Below are positions 1-5,362 of a stretch of DNA of 5,596 nucleotides, one piece after another. Made by a program: the position numbers and the translations under genes. The stretch spans positions 1 to 5,596 of the forward strand of contig CAAGCE010000020.1 in the NCBI GenBank assembly GCA_900768245.1, given 5' to 3'. Under the pieces are notes generated by a model. It saw only the letters and a list, made by a program, of their open reading frames with translations, ran no database searches and was not told the origin of the DNA. This DNA comes from Oscillospiraceae bacterium (GTDB lineage Bacteria > Bacillota > Clostridia > Oscillospirales > Ruminococcaceae). How positions within the stretch are numbered: position 1 is the first letter of the stretch; every line of letters begins with the position of its first letter.

Positions 1-159
1 AGGGAAATGAAGATTGTTTACTCTTGGATTTTGACAGGTATTTTTGCTTTTGATTCTCTTGCTTTTAGTGAGGTGTTTGAAACAATATCCCTTATTTGCA
101 GCGTCGAAAAACGTTGTAAACGCCATTCATTACAGATGTCTGATATTTACTTAGGTTAG
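1..159 (+). CDS. 3' end of an unrecognised ORF, open at the left edge
   Basis: Frame 1 is open from the first base to a TAG at 157-159, giving about 52 residues (ending SLQMSDIYLG). The peptide has a hydrophobic stretch near its start (IVYSWILTGIFAF) and a basic patch (EKRCKRHS) near its end. It does not resemble the lysine/alanine-rich region that should precede the CHAP gene. The stop lies within about 10 bases of where CHAP-type sequence begins, in another frame. I do not recognise the family. The C-terminal end of a transposase or other mobile-element protein inserted into the CHAP gene would fit the position, but no inverted repeat or domain proves it. It could also be a chance open frame. 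Confidence 0.3.
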   Translation, partial: REMKIVYSWILTGIFAFDSLAFSEVFETISLICSVEKRCKRHSLQMSDIYLG

Positions 160-1312
160 TGCATATGGGGCTGCGCAGGCAGCAAAAGCTACTGCCAAGG
201 CTACGGTTGCTGCGGTGAAAGCAGCAGTAAAAGCTACGATTGCCGCAGTTAAAGCGATTATTGCAGGTGTCAAGGCTCTGGCAGCCGCCATAGCCGCAGG
301 CGGTTGGATTGCCGTCGTGATTATTATAGTAATCTGCCTGATTGCCTTGATTGCAGGCTCGGTGTTCGGCATTTTCTTTTCGGGCGAGGACTCTGGAAAC
401 GGTATGACAATGCAGAGTGTTGTTCGGGAAATCAACGCCGAATACGATACCCGTCTTGACGAAATCCAAAGCAGCACGACCTATGATGTTCTGGAAATGT
501 CGGGAAGCCGTGCGGTCTGGAAAGAGGTGCTTGCAGTCTATTCCGTAAAGACTGCCACCGACCCAGAGAATCCGCAGGAAGTGGCGACGATGGACGAGGG
601 CAAAAATCAGCTTCTATCGGGCATCTTTTGGGAGATGAATGAAATCAGCTCCCACATCGAAAGCAAGACCGAAACCGTCATAACCGAGAGCGACGACGGT
701 CACGGGAACATCGTGCAGACCGAAACAACCGTTACACGGACTTATCTCTATATCACGGTCAGTCACAAGACCGCCGATGAAATGGCAGCCCTATACGGAT
801 TTAATGAGGAACAGCGACAGCAACTATCCGAATTACTTGGCGAGGAAAACAATTCGCTCTGGTCGGCGGTGCTTTATGGTATTTCCGTTGGTGACGGCGA
901 AATCGTGACCGTTGCCTTGTCGCAGGTCGGCAATGTGGGCGGTCAGCCCTATTGGTCTTGGTACGGCTTTGATGGGCGTGTAGAATGGTGCGCTTGTTAT
1001 GTGAGTTGGTGTGCGAATGAATGCGGCTATATTGAAAGCAGCGTAATACCGAAATTTGCAGGCTGCGCTAATGGTGTGCAATGGTTCAAAGACCGTGGAC
1101 AATGGCAAAACGGCAGCTTTGAGCCGTCGGCAGGTCAAATCATCTTCTTTGATTGGGAATGCGACGGAGAGGTAGACCATGTGGGCATTGTAGAGAAGTG
1201 CGAAAACGGCATTGTCTATACCGTTGAGGGTAACGCTGGCGACGCTTGCAGGCAAAAGCAATACGCTGTCGGCAGCAGCGTTATCTACGGATACGGTATC
1301 CCTGCCTATTAA
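155..1312 (+). CDS. 5'-truncated CHAP-domain cell-wall hydrolase of an ICE conjugation module (CD1108-like)
   Basis: Probable membrane-anchored amidase/endopeptidase that opens peptidoglycan for the conjugation channel. Residue numbers count from the first in-frame GTG (215). Residues 1-28 are a lysine/alanine-rich helix and 30-54 a strong membrane segment. A linker follows, containing the MTMQSVVREINAEYD and SGSRAVWKEVLAVY stretches I associate with CD1108-type mobile-element proteins. The CHAP domain occupies about 230-365. Likely catalytic residues are Cys259 (EWCACYVSWC), His322 (DHVGIV) and Glu338/Asn340 (VEGNAGD). The frame is open only from 155, after a TAG at 152-154. The Ala/Lys repeat already runs upstream of 215, and the GTG has no ribosome site. 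The true N-terminus is therefore missing, and expression as a working protein is doubtful. The catalytic domain is intact. Normal conjugation genes do not follow it. Confidence 0.85.
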   Translation, partial: VSAYGAAQAAKATAKATVAAVKAAVKATIAAVKAIIAGVKALAAAIAAGGWIAVVIIIVICLIALIAGSVFGIFFSGEDSGNGMTMQSVVREINAEYDTRLDEIQSSTTYDVLEMSGSRAVWKEVLAVYSVKTATDPENPQEVATMDEGKNQLLSGIFWEMNEISSHIESKTETVITESDDGHGNIVQTETTVTRTYLYITVSHKTADEMAALYGFNEEQRQQLSELLGEENNSLWSAVLYGISVGDGEIVTVALSQVGNVGGQPYWSWYGFDGRVEWCACYVSWCANECGYIESSVIPKFAGCANGVQWFKDRGQWQNGSFEPSAGQIIFFDWECDGEVDHVGIVEKCENGIVYTVEGNAGDACRQKQYAVGSSVIYGYGIPAY

Positions 1313-1318
1313 AAAAGT

Positions 1319-1364
1319 GCAAAAGAAAAACAGAGGTTTTTCTTTCCTCTGTTTACTCTTTTGC
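1319..1364. terminator. bidirectional intrinsic terminator between convergent CHAP and XRE genes
   Basis: Long stem: GCAAAAGA (1319-1326) pairs with TCTTTTGC (1357-1364), and AAACAGAGG (1328-1336) pairs with CCTCTGTTT (1346-1354), around a 9-base loop. On the minus strand the stem runs into a T-tract (complement of the A-run at 1311-1316). On the plus strand the inner stem is followed by TTTACTCTTTT. The last codons and stop of the XRE gene (1353-1364) lie inside the stem. Confidence 0.8.
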
Positions 1365-1703
1365 CTTACATAAACCGTTGACGGTTGCTTCTACAATGGA
1401 CAGTTCTTTATCATCTAAATTGTCGAGCTGTGCGTCTAAGCATCTGCGGGCGGAACTCTTATTGACTTCCTTATTGGGGAATATGTACTCGTCAACCGAA
1501 ATGTTGAACATCGTCACAAGCTGAATAAACAGCTCCAGACTTGGCTTCTGCCCCTCGTTTTCAATCGCCTGTAAATGCCTTGGGTCGTAGTCAACGATAC
1601 GGGCAAGTTGTTCTCTCGTCATCCCCTGTGCTGTTCTGGCTTTCTTGATAGCCAGACCGATTGGCGTAAAATCGAAGTCAAAATCATTATTTCTTTCGTC
1701 CAT
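1353..1703 (-). CDS. XRE-family helix-turn-helix regulator
   Basis: A 116-residue DNA-binding protein. A Cro/C1-type helix-turn-helix spans about residues 15-72 (GLAIKKARTAQGMTREQLARI, then PRHLQAIENEGQKPSLELFIQL), with the usual ISVDEYIF ending. The C-terminal tail of about 40 residues (ARRCLDAQLDNLDDKELSIVEATVNGL) is predicted helical and may dimerise. The ATG at 1703-1701 is preceded, on its strand, by AAGGTGGT (complement of 1710-1717), a good ribosome site that fixes the start. Proteins of this size and layout are common in Tn1549-type and related ICEs. It may act on its own promoter or on ICE genes. A perfect inverted repeat lies directly upstream (1723-1750). No effector domain is visible. 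Confidence 0.88.
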   Translation of the reverse strand: MDERNNDFDFDFTPIGLAIKKARTAQGMTREQLARIVDYDPRHLQAIENEGQKPSLELFIQLVTMFNISVDEYIFPNKEVNKSSARRCLDAQLDNLDDKELSIVEATVNGLCKAKE

Positions 1704-1722
1704 AAGCTCACCACCTTGTGCC

Positions 1723-1750
1723 TGTAAAATCGTACTATATATATTTTACA
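1723..1750 (-). promoter_or_regulatory. probable operator/promoter of the XRE gene
   Basis: Perfect 8-bp inverted repeat TGTAAAAT (1723-1730) / ATTTTACA (1743-1750) around an AT-rich 12-base centre, 20 bases upstream of the XRE start. Read on the minus strand, the 1743-1748 arm gives TAAAAT, a fair -10 element. I found no good -35. The place and symmetry suggest autorepression by the XRE dimer. Confidence 0.5.
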
Positions 1751-1775
1751 GAAACGAGGCTTCTTATGAAACGGT

Positions 1776-1892
1776 CTGAAATCTCTTGTTGCAGGAAATA
1801 AAATCTCTGTTTATAAGGGATTGAAATTCATATTTAGAAAACTGCAAATATCAACCATCAAAGGAGCAGCTACAAAGACACAGAGCCGATGA
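1776..1892 (+). pseudogene. decayed cysteine-rich KTR gene (remnant)
   Basis: The frame ending at the TGA at 1890-1892 reads LQISTIKGAATKTQSR (1842-1889). This aligns with LQVTVIKEPDAKTQSR, the C-terminus of the intact KTR gene at 5174-5362. Upstream in the same frame GTTGCAGGAAATAAA (1788-1802, VAGNK) may be a relic of the VCGNK zinc-knuckle codons, with the segment in between shortened. All four cysteines are absent, there is no ATG or ribosome site, and an in-frame TGA lies at 1767. The 3' part is well supported. The upstream limit is a guess. Confidence 0.55.
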
Positions 1893-1928
1893 ACTTGTGA
1901 GATACCTCGTAGCTCATCGGCTTTGTTT
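1884..1928 (+). terminator. KTR-type hairpin terminator, copy A
   Basis: Outer stem AGCCGATGA (1884-1892) / TCATCGGCT (1914-1922). Inner stem TGTGAG (1896-1901) / CTCGTA (1906-1911) with an ATAC loop, then CTTTGTTT. Relative to copies B and C, two bases in the inner arm are changed (1909 and 1910), and both still pair as G-U in RNA. It stands between the decayed KTR gene and the promoter of the acetyltransferase operon, so it insulates that operon from upstream transcription. Confidence 0.8.
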
Positions 1929-1958
1929 ATTATTAGTTGCATTTTAATTAGGTTTCTA

Positions 1959-2013
1959 TTGACAAAAGCGACAATGATGTCGTATAATTAAAAAAGACAA
2001 TGATGTCGCTTTT
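1959..2013 (+). promoter_or_regulatory. promoter of the GNAT-TetR-KTR operon with twin TetR-type operators
   Basis: The -35 is TTGACA (1959-1964) and the -10 is TATAAT (1983-1988), with an 18-base spacer. The 13-mer GACAATGATGTCG occurs twice, at 1970-1982 (between -35 and -10) and at 1996-2008 (over the expected start of transcription). Each copy contains the dyad GACA-ATGA-TGTC, and the dyad centres are 26 bp apart. Together the flanks also form a 10-bp inverted repeat (AAAAGCGACA 1964-1973 / TGTCGCTTTT 2004-2013). Bound repressor would block polymerase. The TetR gene in the operon is the obvious candidate. Confidence 0.85.
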
Positions 2014-2029
2014 GAAAGGAGCGTTAATA

Positions 2030-2551
2030 ATGAAAGACTTTATATTACGAAAATGGCAGTATGATGATGCAGAGAATATTTCTATCGTTGCAAATAATCC
2101 GAACATTGCAAAAAATTTGAGAAATGCTTTTCCATATCCTTATACTATTGATGATGCAAAATGGTATGTTAATAACTGTATTTCCAAAGAGGGAAAAAAG
2201 CAAATCACAAGAGCAATTGTGGTGGATGGGAAAGCTGTTGGTAGTATTGGAATATTTATTAAGGATGATGTTTATGAGAAATCTGCCGAATTGGGATATT
2301 GGCTTGCAGAAGATTATTGGCGTAAAGGGATTACATCAAGAGCAGTAATACAAATTTGCAAAGAAGCATTTGCTAATTTTGATATTATCCGTATTTTTGC
2401 CGACCCATTTGAATGTAACTTGGGCTCAAGAGGAGTTTTAGAAAAAGCAGGATTTACATATGAAGGTACTATGAGAAATGGTGCTTATAAAAACGGTAAA
2501 GTCCTTTCCTATTGTGTATATTCAATTTTGCGAGAGGAAGTGAAATTATAA
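2030..2551 (+). CDS. GNAT-family N-acetyltransferase (RimJ/RimL-like)
   Basis: A 173-residue acetyl-CoA-dependent acetyltransferase that transfers acetyl to an amine. The substrate cannot be told from the sequence. It starts with the FILRKWQYDDAENI opening typical of RimJ/RimL-like GNATs. Motif A lies at about 88-105 (ELGYWLAEDYWRKGITSRAV), where RKGITS is the pyrophosphate loop. Residues N130 to F142 (NLGSRGVLEKAGF) are the usual motif B, followed by the YEGTMRNG strand. I chose ATG 2030 because GAAAGGAGC (2014-2022) is ideally spaced before it. An in-frame ATG at 2000 lies inside the operator and has no ribosome site. It is the first gene of an operon with TetR (1-base gap) and KTR. Being under a TetR-type switch, it may detoxify a small molecule that also acts as inducer, but that is inference. 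Length is normal for the family. Confidence 0.88.
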   Translation: MKDFILRKWQYDDAENISIVANNPNIAKNLRNAFPYPYTIDDAKWYVNNCISKEGKKQITRAIVVDGKAVGSIGIFIKDDVYEKSAELGYWLAEDYWRKGITSRAVIQICKEAFANFDIIRIFADPFECNLGSRGVLEKAGFTYEGTMRNGAYKNGKVLSYCVYSILREEVKL

Positions 2552-2552
2552 T

Positions 2553-3119
2553 ATGGGAAATAAAGGAAATAACACAAAGGAGAAAATACTTCAAGAAGCA
2601 TATTTGTTATTTGCCGAAAAAGGTTTTAAGGCTGTGACAATGACGGATATTTGCGAAAAAACAGGATTGAGCCGTGGAGGTTTGTATCGTTACTATTCTG
2701 GAACGGAGCAAGTTTTTTCCGAAATTATTTCAAAGGAATACATTATTTCTGACCGTATAGAAAGGAAAGAAAGTGCCACAAGCATTTTGGAAGATATGCT
2801 TGAAGCAATACGGTGTGAAATTTTAGAAAAGGAGCTATCTTTAAGTCTTGCAATTTATGAGTATGCTAATATCGGCAATGAGGATTTTTTTATTAAAGTT
2901 AATGATAAAGCCAAAATGCGTTGGACAAATCTTCTAACCTATGGAATAGATAATGGAGAATTTAATCTTGTCAATGTGCCACAAGTAGTTGATTTGATTT
3001 TATATTACTATCAAGGTTTGAGAATGTGGTCACGGGTTATTCCCTTTGATAAAAGAGAAGCCGAAAACTATGTTAATATTATTAAACAAATATTACTTTC
3101 CGATGAAAAGAAGAATTAG
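2553..3119 (+). CDS. TetR/AcrR-family transcriptional regulator
   Basis: A 188-residue repressor. The N-terminal TetR helix-turn-helix spans about residues 6-57 (TKEKILQEAYLLFAEKGF, then MTDICEKTGLSRGGLYRYYSG). The remaining roughly 130 residues are helical and variable, as expected for a ligand-binding and dimerisation domain. The ligand cannot be inferred. The start codon is one base after the acetyltransferase stop, so the genes are translationally linked. The GAGGAAG stretch at 2532-2538, before the stop, can serve as ribosome site. It most likely represses its own operon through the two GACA-N4-TGTC dyads at 1970-2008. KTR follows 27 bases downstream in the same operon. Confidence 0.93.
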   Translation: MGNKGNNTKEKILQEAYLLFAEKGFKAVTMTDICEKTGLSRGGLYRYYSGTEQVFSEIISKEYIISDRIERKESATSILEDMLEAIRCEILEKELSLSLAIYEYANIGNEDFFIKVNDKAKMRWTNLLTYGIDNGEFNLVNVPQVVDLILYYYQGLRMWSRVIPFDKREAENYVNIIKQILLSDEKKN

Positions 3120-3146
3120 TTTCAAATTTAAAAAGAGGATAGTGAT

Positions 3147-3332
3147 ATGTTAAAACAAGAATTTATTTTATGTCCTATATGTGGGAATAAGACCAGGGAT
3201 AGGATACGAGCAGACACAGAATTGAAAAACTTTCCGCTGTTCTGTCCCAAATGCAAAAAGGAAAGCTTGATAGAAGTTAAAAATTTTATAATTAAAGTTA
3301 TAGAGCCAGACGCTAAGACGCAGAGCCGATGA
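3147..3332 (+). CDS. cysteine-rich KTR protein, copy B
   Basis: A 61-residue protein that I assign to the cysteine-rich KTR family (Pfam Cys_rich_KTR type), of unknown function. Two knuckles, CPICG (Cys9, Cys12) and CPKC (Cys33, Cys36), should bind one zinc ion as a zinc ribbon. The KTR motif follows the first knuckle at residues 15-17. The tail is EPDAKTQSR. The start follows AGAGGA (3134-3139) by 7 bases. It shares 44 of 61 aligned residues with the copy at 5174-5362. It is the last gene of the GNAT-TetR operon. Its final codons and TGA (3330-3332) form the 5' arm of the terminator, so the end of translation and termination of transcription occupy the same bases. The fold suggests nucleic-acid or protein binding, but no function is shown here. 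Confidence 0.9.
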   Translation: MLKQEFILCPICGNKTRDRIRADTELKNFPLFCPKCKKESLIEVKNFIIKVIEPDAKTQSR

Positions 3333-3362
3333 ACTTGTGAGATACCTCACAGCTCATCGGCT
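3302..3362 (+). repeat. 61-bp cassette-end repeat, copy B
   Basis: Identical to 5332-5392 at 60 of 61 positions (one A/G change, 3356 versus 5386). Positions 1881-1922 carry a shorter, partly decayed third copy. The repeat covers the last nine sense codons and stop of KTR plus the hairpin. Its first 26 bases are built of two AGAGCC copies (3302-3307, 3322-3327) enclosing two AGACGC copies (3308-3313, 3316-3321). Confidence 0.9.
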
Positions 3363-3366
3363 TTTT
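3322..3366 (+). terminator. KTR-type hairpin terminator, copy B
   Basis: Outer stem AGCCGATGA (3324-3332) / TCATCGGCT (3354-3362). Small internal loop, then inner stem TGTGAG (3336-3341) / CTCACA (3346-3351) capped by ATAC, followed by a T-run (3362-3366). It ends the GNAT-TetR-KTR operon. The TGA of KTR is the last triplet of the 5' arm. There is no T-tract on the minus strand, so it should not stop the convergent PadR transcript. Confidence 0.88.
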
Positions 3367-3377
3367 ATAAATTTGAA

Positions 3378-3914
3378 TTATGCGTCTTTATTGCAGCTTT
3401 CAAGCAAACGGCTTGTTCCTGTTATTTCCGCATCTACTAAATCTATCATTCGTTTTACATTTGCGGAATGGGTAGCGGAAACCTCATTTTCCCATAAGGG
3501 ATTTACTTGCTTTTCAATACCCGCACGGTATTTTTGTAGGACAGTAAGGCGTTCCTGTAAAAGCTCCTGTTGTTCCTCTGGTGTAAATGTATTTAGGAAA
3601 AATGCGGCAATGGAAAAGATGTTTGTATCATAATTGAATTGTAGGATGGATGCTTTTAGCGTAGCTATAAATTCCTTTTTTCCTTTATCAGAAAGACTAT
3701 AAACGGTGCGGTCTGGCATATTTCCGACTTTTTTGGCTGTACCTAATATGTACTCCTTTTTTTCAAGGGTTTTCAGCGTAGAATAAACGGTTGAATCAGC
3801 GATATTAAACCACCATTTTACATTCATGTAGTTTAAGAGCCTTATTATCTCATATGCGTTAAGCGGCTTTTCATAAATAAGACCTAAAAGCATTGTGGCA
3901 GGCTTTGATAACAT
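3378..3914 (-). CDS. PadR-family transcriptional regulator
   Basis: A 178-residue PadR-type repressor. The winged helix is at about residues 7-83: MLLGLIYEKPLNAYEIIRLL, recognition part IADSTVYSTLKTLEKKEYI, and wing RTVYSLSDKGKKEF. A long helical C-terminal half (about 85-178, containing FTPEEQQELLQERLTVLQKY) is typical of the larger PadR subgroup that dimerises through it. The start has an excellent ribosome site, AAGGAGGA (complement of 3921-3928), 6 bases upstream. It is divergent from the AbrB-like/DUF998/KTR operon, with 120 bases between the starts. A promoter and palindromic TAGTACTA-type sites lie between them. It therefore most likely controls that operon and itself, with a small hydrophobic or aromatic effector as in other PadR proteins. 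Confidence 0.92.
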   Translation of the reverse strand: MLSKPATMLLGLIYEKPLNAYEIIRLLNYMNVKWWFNIADSTVYSTLKTLEKKEYILGTAKKVGNMPDRTVYSLSDKGKKEFIATLKASILQFNYDTNIFSIAAFFLNTFTPEEQQELLQERLTVLQKYRAGIEKQVNPLWENEVSATHSANVKRMIDLVDAEITGTSRLLESCNKDA

Positions 3915-3926
3915 ACAGTTTCCTCC

Positions 3927-3984
3927 TTGACATTCTGTTGTATTTGTAGTACTATATATATAAAGTAGTTTTAATGAGTACTAC
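3927..3984 (+). promoter_or_regulatory. promoter of the AbrB-like/DUF998/KTR operon with probable PadR operator
   Basis: TTGACA (3927-3932) and TACTAT (3950-3955), 17 bases apart, form a good plus-strand promoter. An 8-bp inverted repeat GTAGTACT (3946-3953) / AGTACTAC (3977-3984) brackets the start of transcription. The first arm sits in the palindrome TAGTACTA (3947-3954), which covers the -10. The -35 overlaps two bases of the PadR ribosome site. On the minus strand TATAAT (complement of 3986-3991) may be the -10 for padR, with a weak -35. Occupation of the dyad could repress both directions. Confidence 0.65.
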
Positions 3985-4034
3985 TATTATACCACAGCCG
4001 AGCCGAAAATGGAATACCCGAAAAGGAGGTTTTT

Positions 4035-4502
4035 ATGCCACAGTTAAATAAAGGCGGTAAATTTGTATTTGGTTTTTCAGTCGTACACCCAAATTTAACA
4101 ATCCATATTCCACCACAGGCATTGTCGGAGTATAACGCAGCACGAGATGGAAAAGTTATTATCTTTACAGGAAGCAAAATAACAGGGGGTTTTTGTGTTA
4201 CTACATATTCGTTGCTGTCAAATTCAAAGTTAAAGCATATTTTAGAGGATTGTCCTGCATTAAGGGATTGTTCACTTTCAGAGGGTGAGTTTATGCAATA
4301 TAAAGGTCGCAAATATGCTTGGCTCGATATTGATAAAAATGGTGTGATTAAATTGCCGCAAAGTACCTTGGTGGTCTTAGACCTACAATCTGGAATGGAA
4401 CTTCTATCTATTCGCAGCAGTGACATTGCCTTTACAATGGGTGCAAAGGGGCCTCTACTTCAAAAAGCCCATAACTTTCAAGGTAGTATAGAAAAATATT
4501 AG
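4035..4502 (+). CDS. hypothetical protein with AbrB-like strand repeats
   Basis: A 155-residue soluble protein without a family I can name with certainty. Two segments resemble the swapped-hairpin AbrB pattern (start, IxLP, then a hydrophobic GxxL/V ending). The first is about residues 8-46 (NLTIHIPPQALSEYNAARDG, then KVIIFTG). The second is about 97-135 (LDIDKNGVIKLPQ, then LDLQSGMELLSIRSSDIAF). Between them lies a region with Cys54, Cys73 and Cys79. If this reading is right, it is a single-chain pair of AbrB-like halves, possibly a DNA-binding or scaffold protein. There is no signal peptide or membrane segment. AGGAGG (4024-4029) is 5 bases before the ATG. It is the first gene of the PadR-controlled operon, 12 bases from the membrane-protein gene. 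Confidence 0.75.
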   Translation: MPQLNKGGKFVFGFSVVHPNLTIHIPPQALSEYNAARDGKVIIFTGSKITGGFCVTTYSLLSNSKLKHILEDCPALRDCSLSEGEFMQYKGRKYAWLDIDKNGVIKLPQSTLVVLDLQSGMELLSIRSSDIAFTMGAKGPLLQKAHNFQGSIEKY

Positions 4503-4514
4503 GAGAATAACGAA

Positions 4515-5153
4515 ATGAGAAATATAGCAAACAATCGATTCTTTCATATCATTTTGTTATTCACAATTATAGGGGAGTTTATTGTTCCGTGGATACTGGA
4601 ACGATTTTATTCCGAATATAACGGTAAGATAATGGTTATGAGTGCTTTAGGTAGTCCGCAAAGTCCTGTCCGACTTTTTTATAATATATGGCTTATATGG
4701 CTTGGCGGTTTCTTAGCATATACAGCAGGTGTATACTTTTTGTCATTAAGAGCAAGGTTTCCTGTTCTGGCGGTTTTCATGCTTCTTTCGATTGGGATTT
4801 TTGCTGTTGGTGCAGGACTTATTTCTGGATTTTTTAGTGTAAACGAGAGCAAAAACATAGCTACTACAGCCTCAAAGATACATGGGGTAGGTGCTGCAAT
4901 CGGTTTTATGGCTTTACTGTTTTTCCCGTTGCTAAATGGAATGGTATCTTTTAAGCAGAACAGAATGGTCGAGGGCATCGTCAGTATAAGCTCATTTATT
5001 TTATCGCTTGTTTTCTTTGTATGTTTTGTTATGGGAGATAAGGAGCAATTTCAAAATACCCCTTTGAAGTATGAGGGATTATGGGAACGCCTTACTTTGC
5101 TTTGTATGTATATTCCTTTTGTTTATAAGTCTATGAGCAACTTGTTCTTTTAG
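4515..5153 (+). CDS. DUF998-like six-helix membrane protein
   Basis: A 212-residue integral membrane protein with six predicted helices at about 9-29, 54-76, 82-107, 123-146, 152-174 and 189-208. MSALGSPQSP (42-51) before helix 2, IHGVGAAIGF (122-131) in helix 4 and GLWERLTLLCMY (188-199) in helix 6 are positions where DUF998-family proteins carry their conserved G-S-P, H-x-x-G and GLWxR-type motifs. I assign it there with fair confidence. The function of DUF998 is unknown. AGGAG (4501-4505) overlaps the stop of the preceding gene, so the two are translated together. The KTR gene follows 20 bases after the stop. Co-control with PadR suggests a response to a membrane-active or toxic compound, but that is inference. 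Confidence 0.8.
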   Translation: MRNIANNRFFHIILLFTIIGEFIVPWILERFYSEYNGKIMVMSALGSPQSPVRLFYNIWLIWLGGFLAYTAGVYFLSLRARFPVLAVFMLLSIGIFAVGAGLISGFFSVNESKNIATTASKIHGVGAAIGFMALLFFPLLNGMVSFKQNRMVEGIVSISSFILSLVFFVCFVMGDKEQFQNTPLKYEGLWERLTLLCMYIPFVYKSMSNLFF

Positions 5154-5173
5154 AGCGATAGTGAGGCATTGAA

Positions 5174-5362
5174 ATGGCAAAAATGGAATGGATACTCTGT
5201 CCCGTTTGTGGCAATAAAACTCGTAATCAAATCAGAGAAGATACCGTTCTCTTGAATTTTCCCTTATACTGTCCGAAGTGCAAACAAGAAACATTGATTG
5301 AAGTAGAAAATTTGCAAGTAACCGTCATCAAAGAGCCAGACGCTAAGACGCAGAGCCGATGA
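5174..5362 (+). CDS. cysteine-rich KTR protein, copy C
   Basis: A 62-residue member of the same family as the gene at 3147-3332. Cys9 and Cys12 (CPVCG) and Cys33 and Cys36 (CPKC) form a putative zinc ribbon, with KTR at 15-17, NFPLYCPKC in the middle and EPDAKTQSR at the end. One lysine is inserted before EPDAKTQSR relative to copy B. GTGAGG (5161-5166) is 7 bases before the ATG. It is the last gene of the AbrB-like/DUF998 operon. The CGNKTR codons differ from copy B at four of six positions, whereas the nine EPDAKTQSR codons are all identical. The gene body has therefore drifted while the tail has not. The stop (5360-5362) is the end of the 5' arm of the terminator. Confidence 0.9.
   Translation: MAKMEWILCPVCGNKTRNQIREDTVLLNFPLYCPKCKQETLIEVENLQVTVIKEPDAKTQSR

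Noticed and set aside
833..1261. Minus-strand ORF across the CHAP domain
   Set aside because: It is the antisense shadow of the catalytic domain, with no ribosome site and no recognisable protein.
1246..1524. Plus-strand ORF over the XRE gene end
   Set aside because: It runs through the bidirectional terminator and opposite the XRE gene. Its peptide has no family features.
2000..2029. Upstream ATG for the acetyltransferase
   Set aside because: It lies inside the second operator dyad, close to the expected transcription start and without a ribosome site. ATG 2030 has GAAAGGAGC at good spacing.
3337..3633. Plus-strand ORF starting MRYLTAHRL, and the similar one at 5367
   Set aside because: Both open at a GTG within the hairpin, so the shared first residues come from the repeat. 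The rest is antisense to padR in the first case and leader region in the second.
3971..4426. Minus-strand ORF opposite the AbrB-like gene
   Set aside because: It is a shadow of a gene with a strong ribosome site and promoter, and it would overlap the PadR operator.
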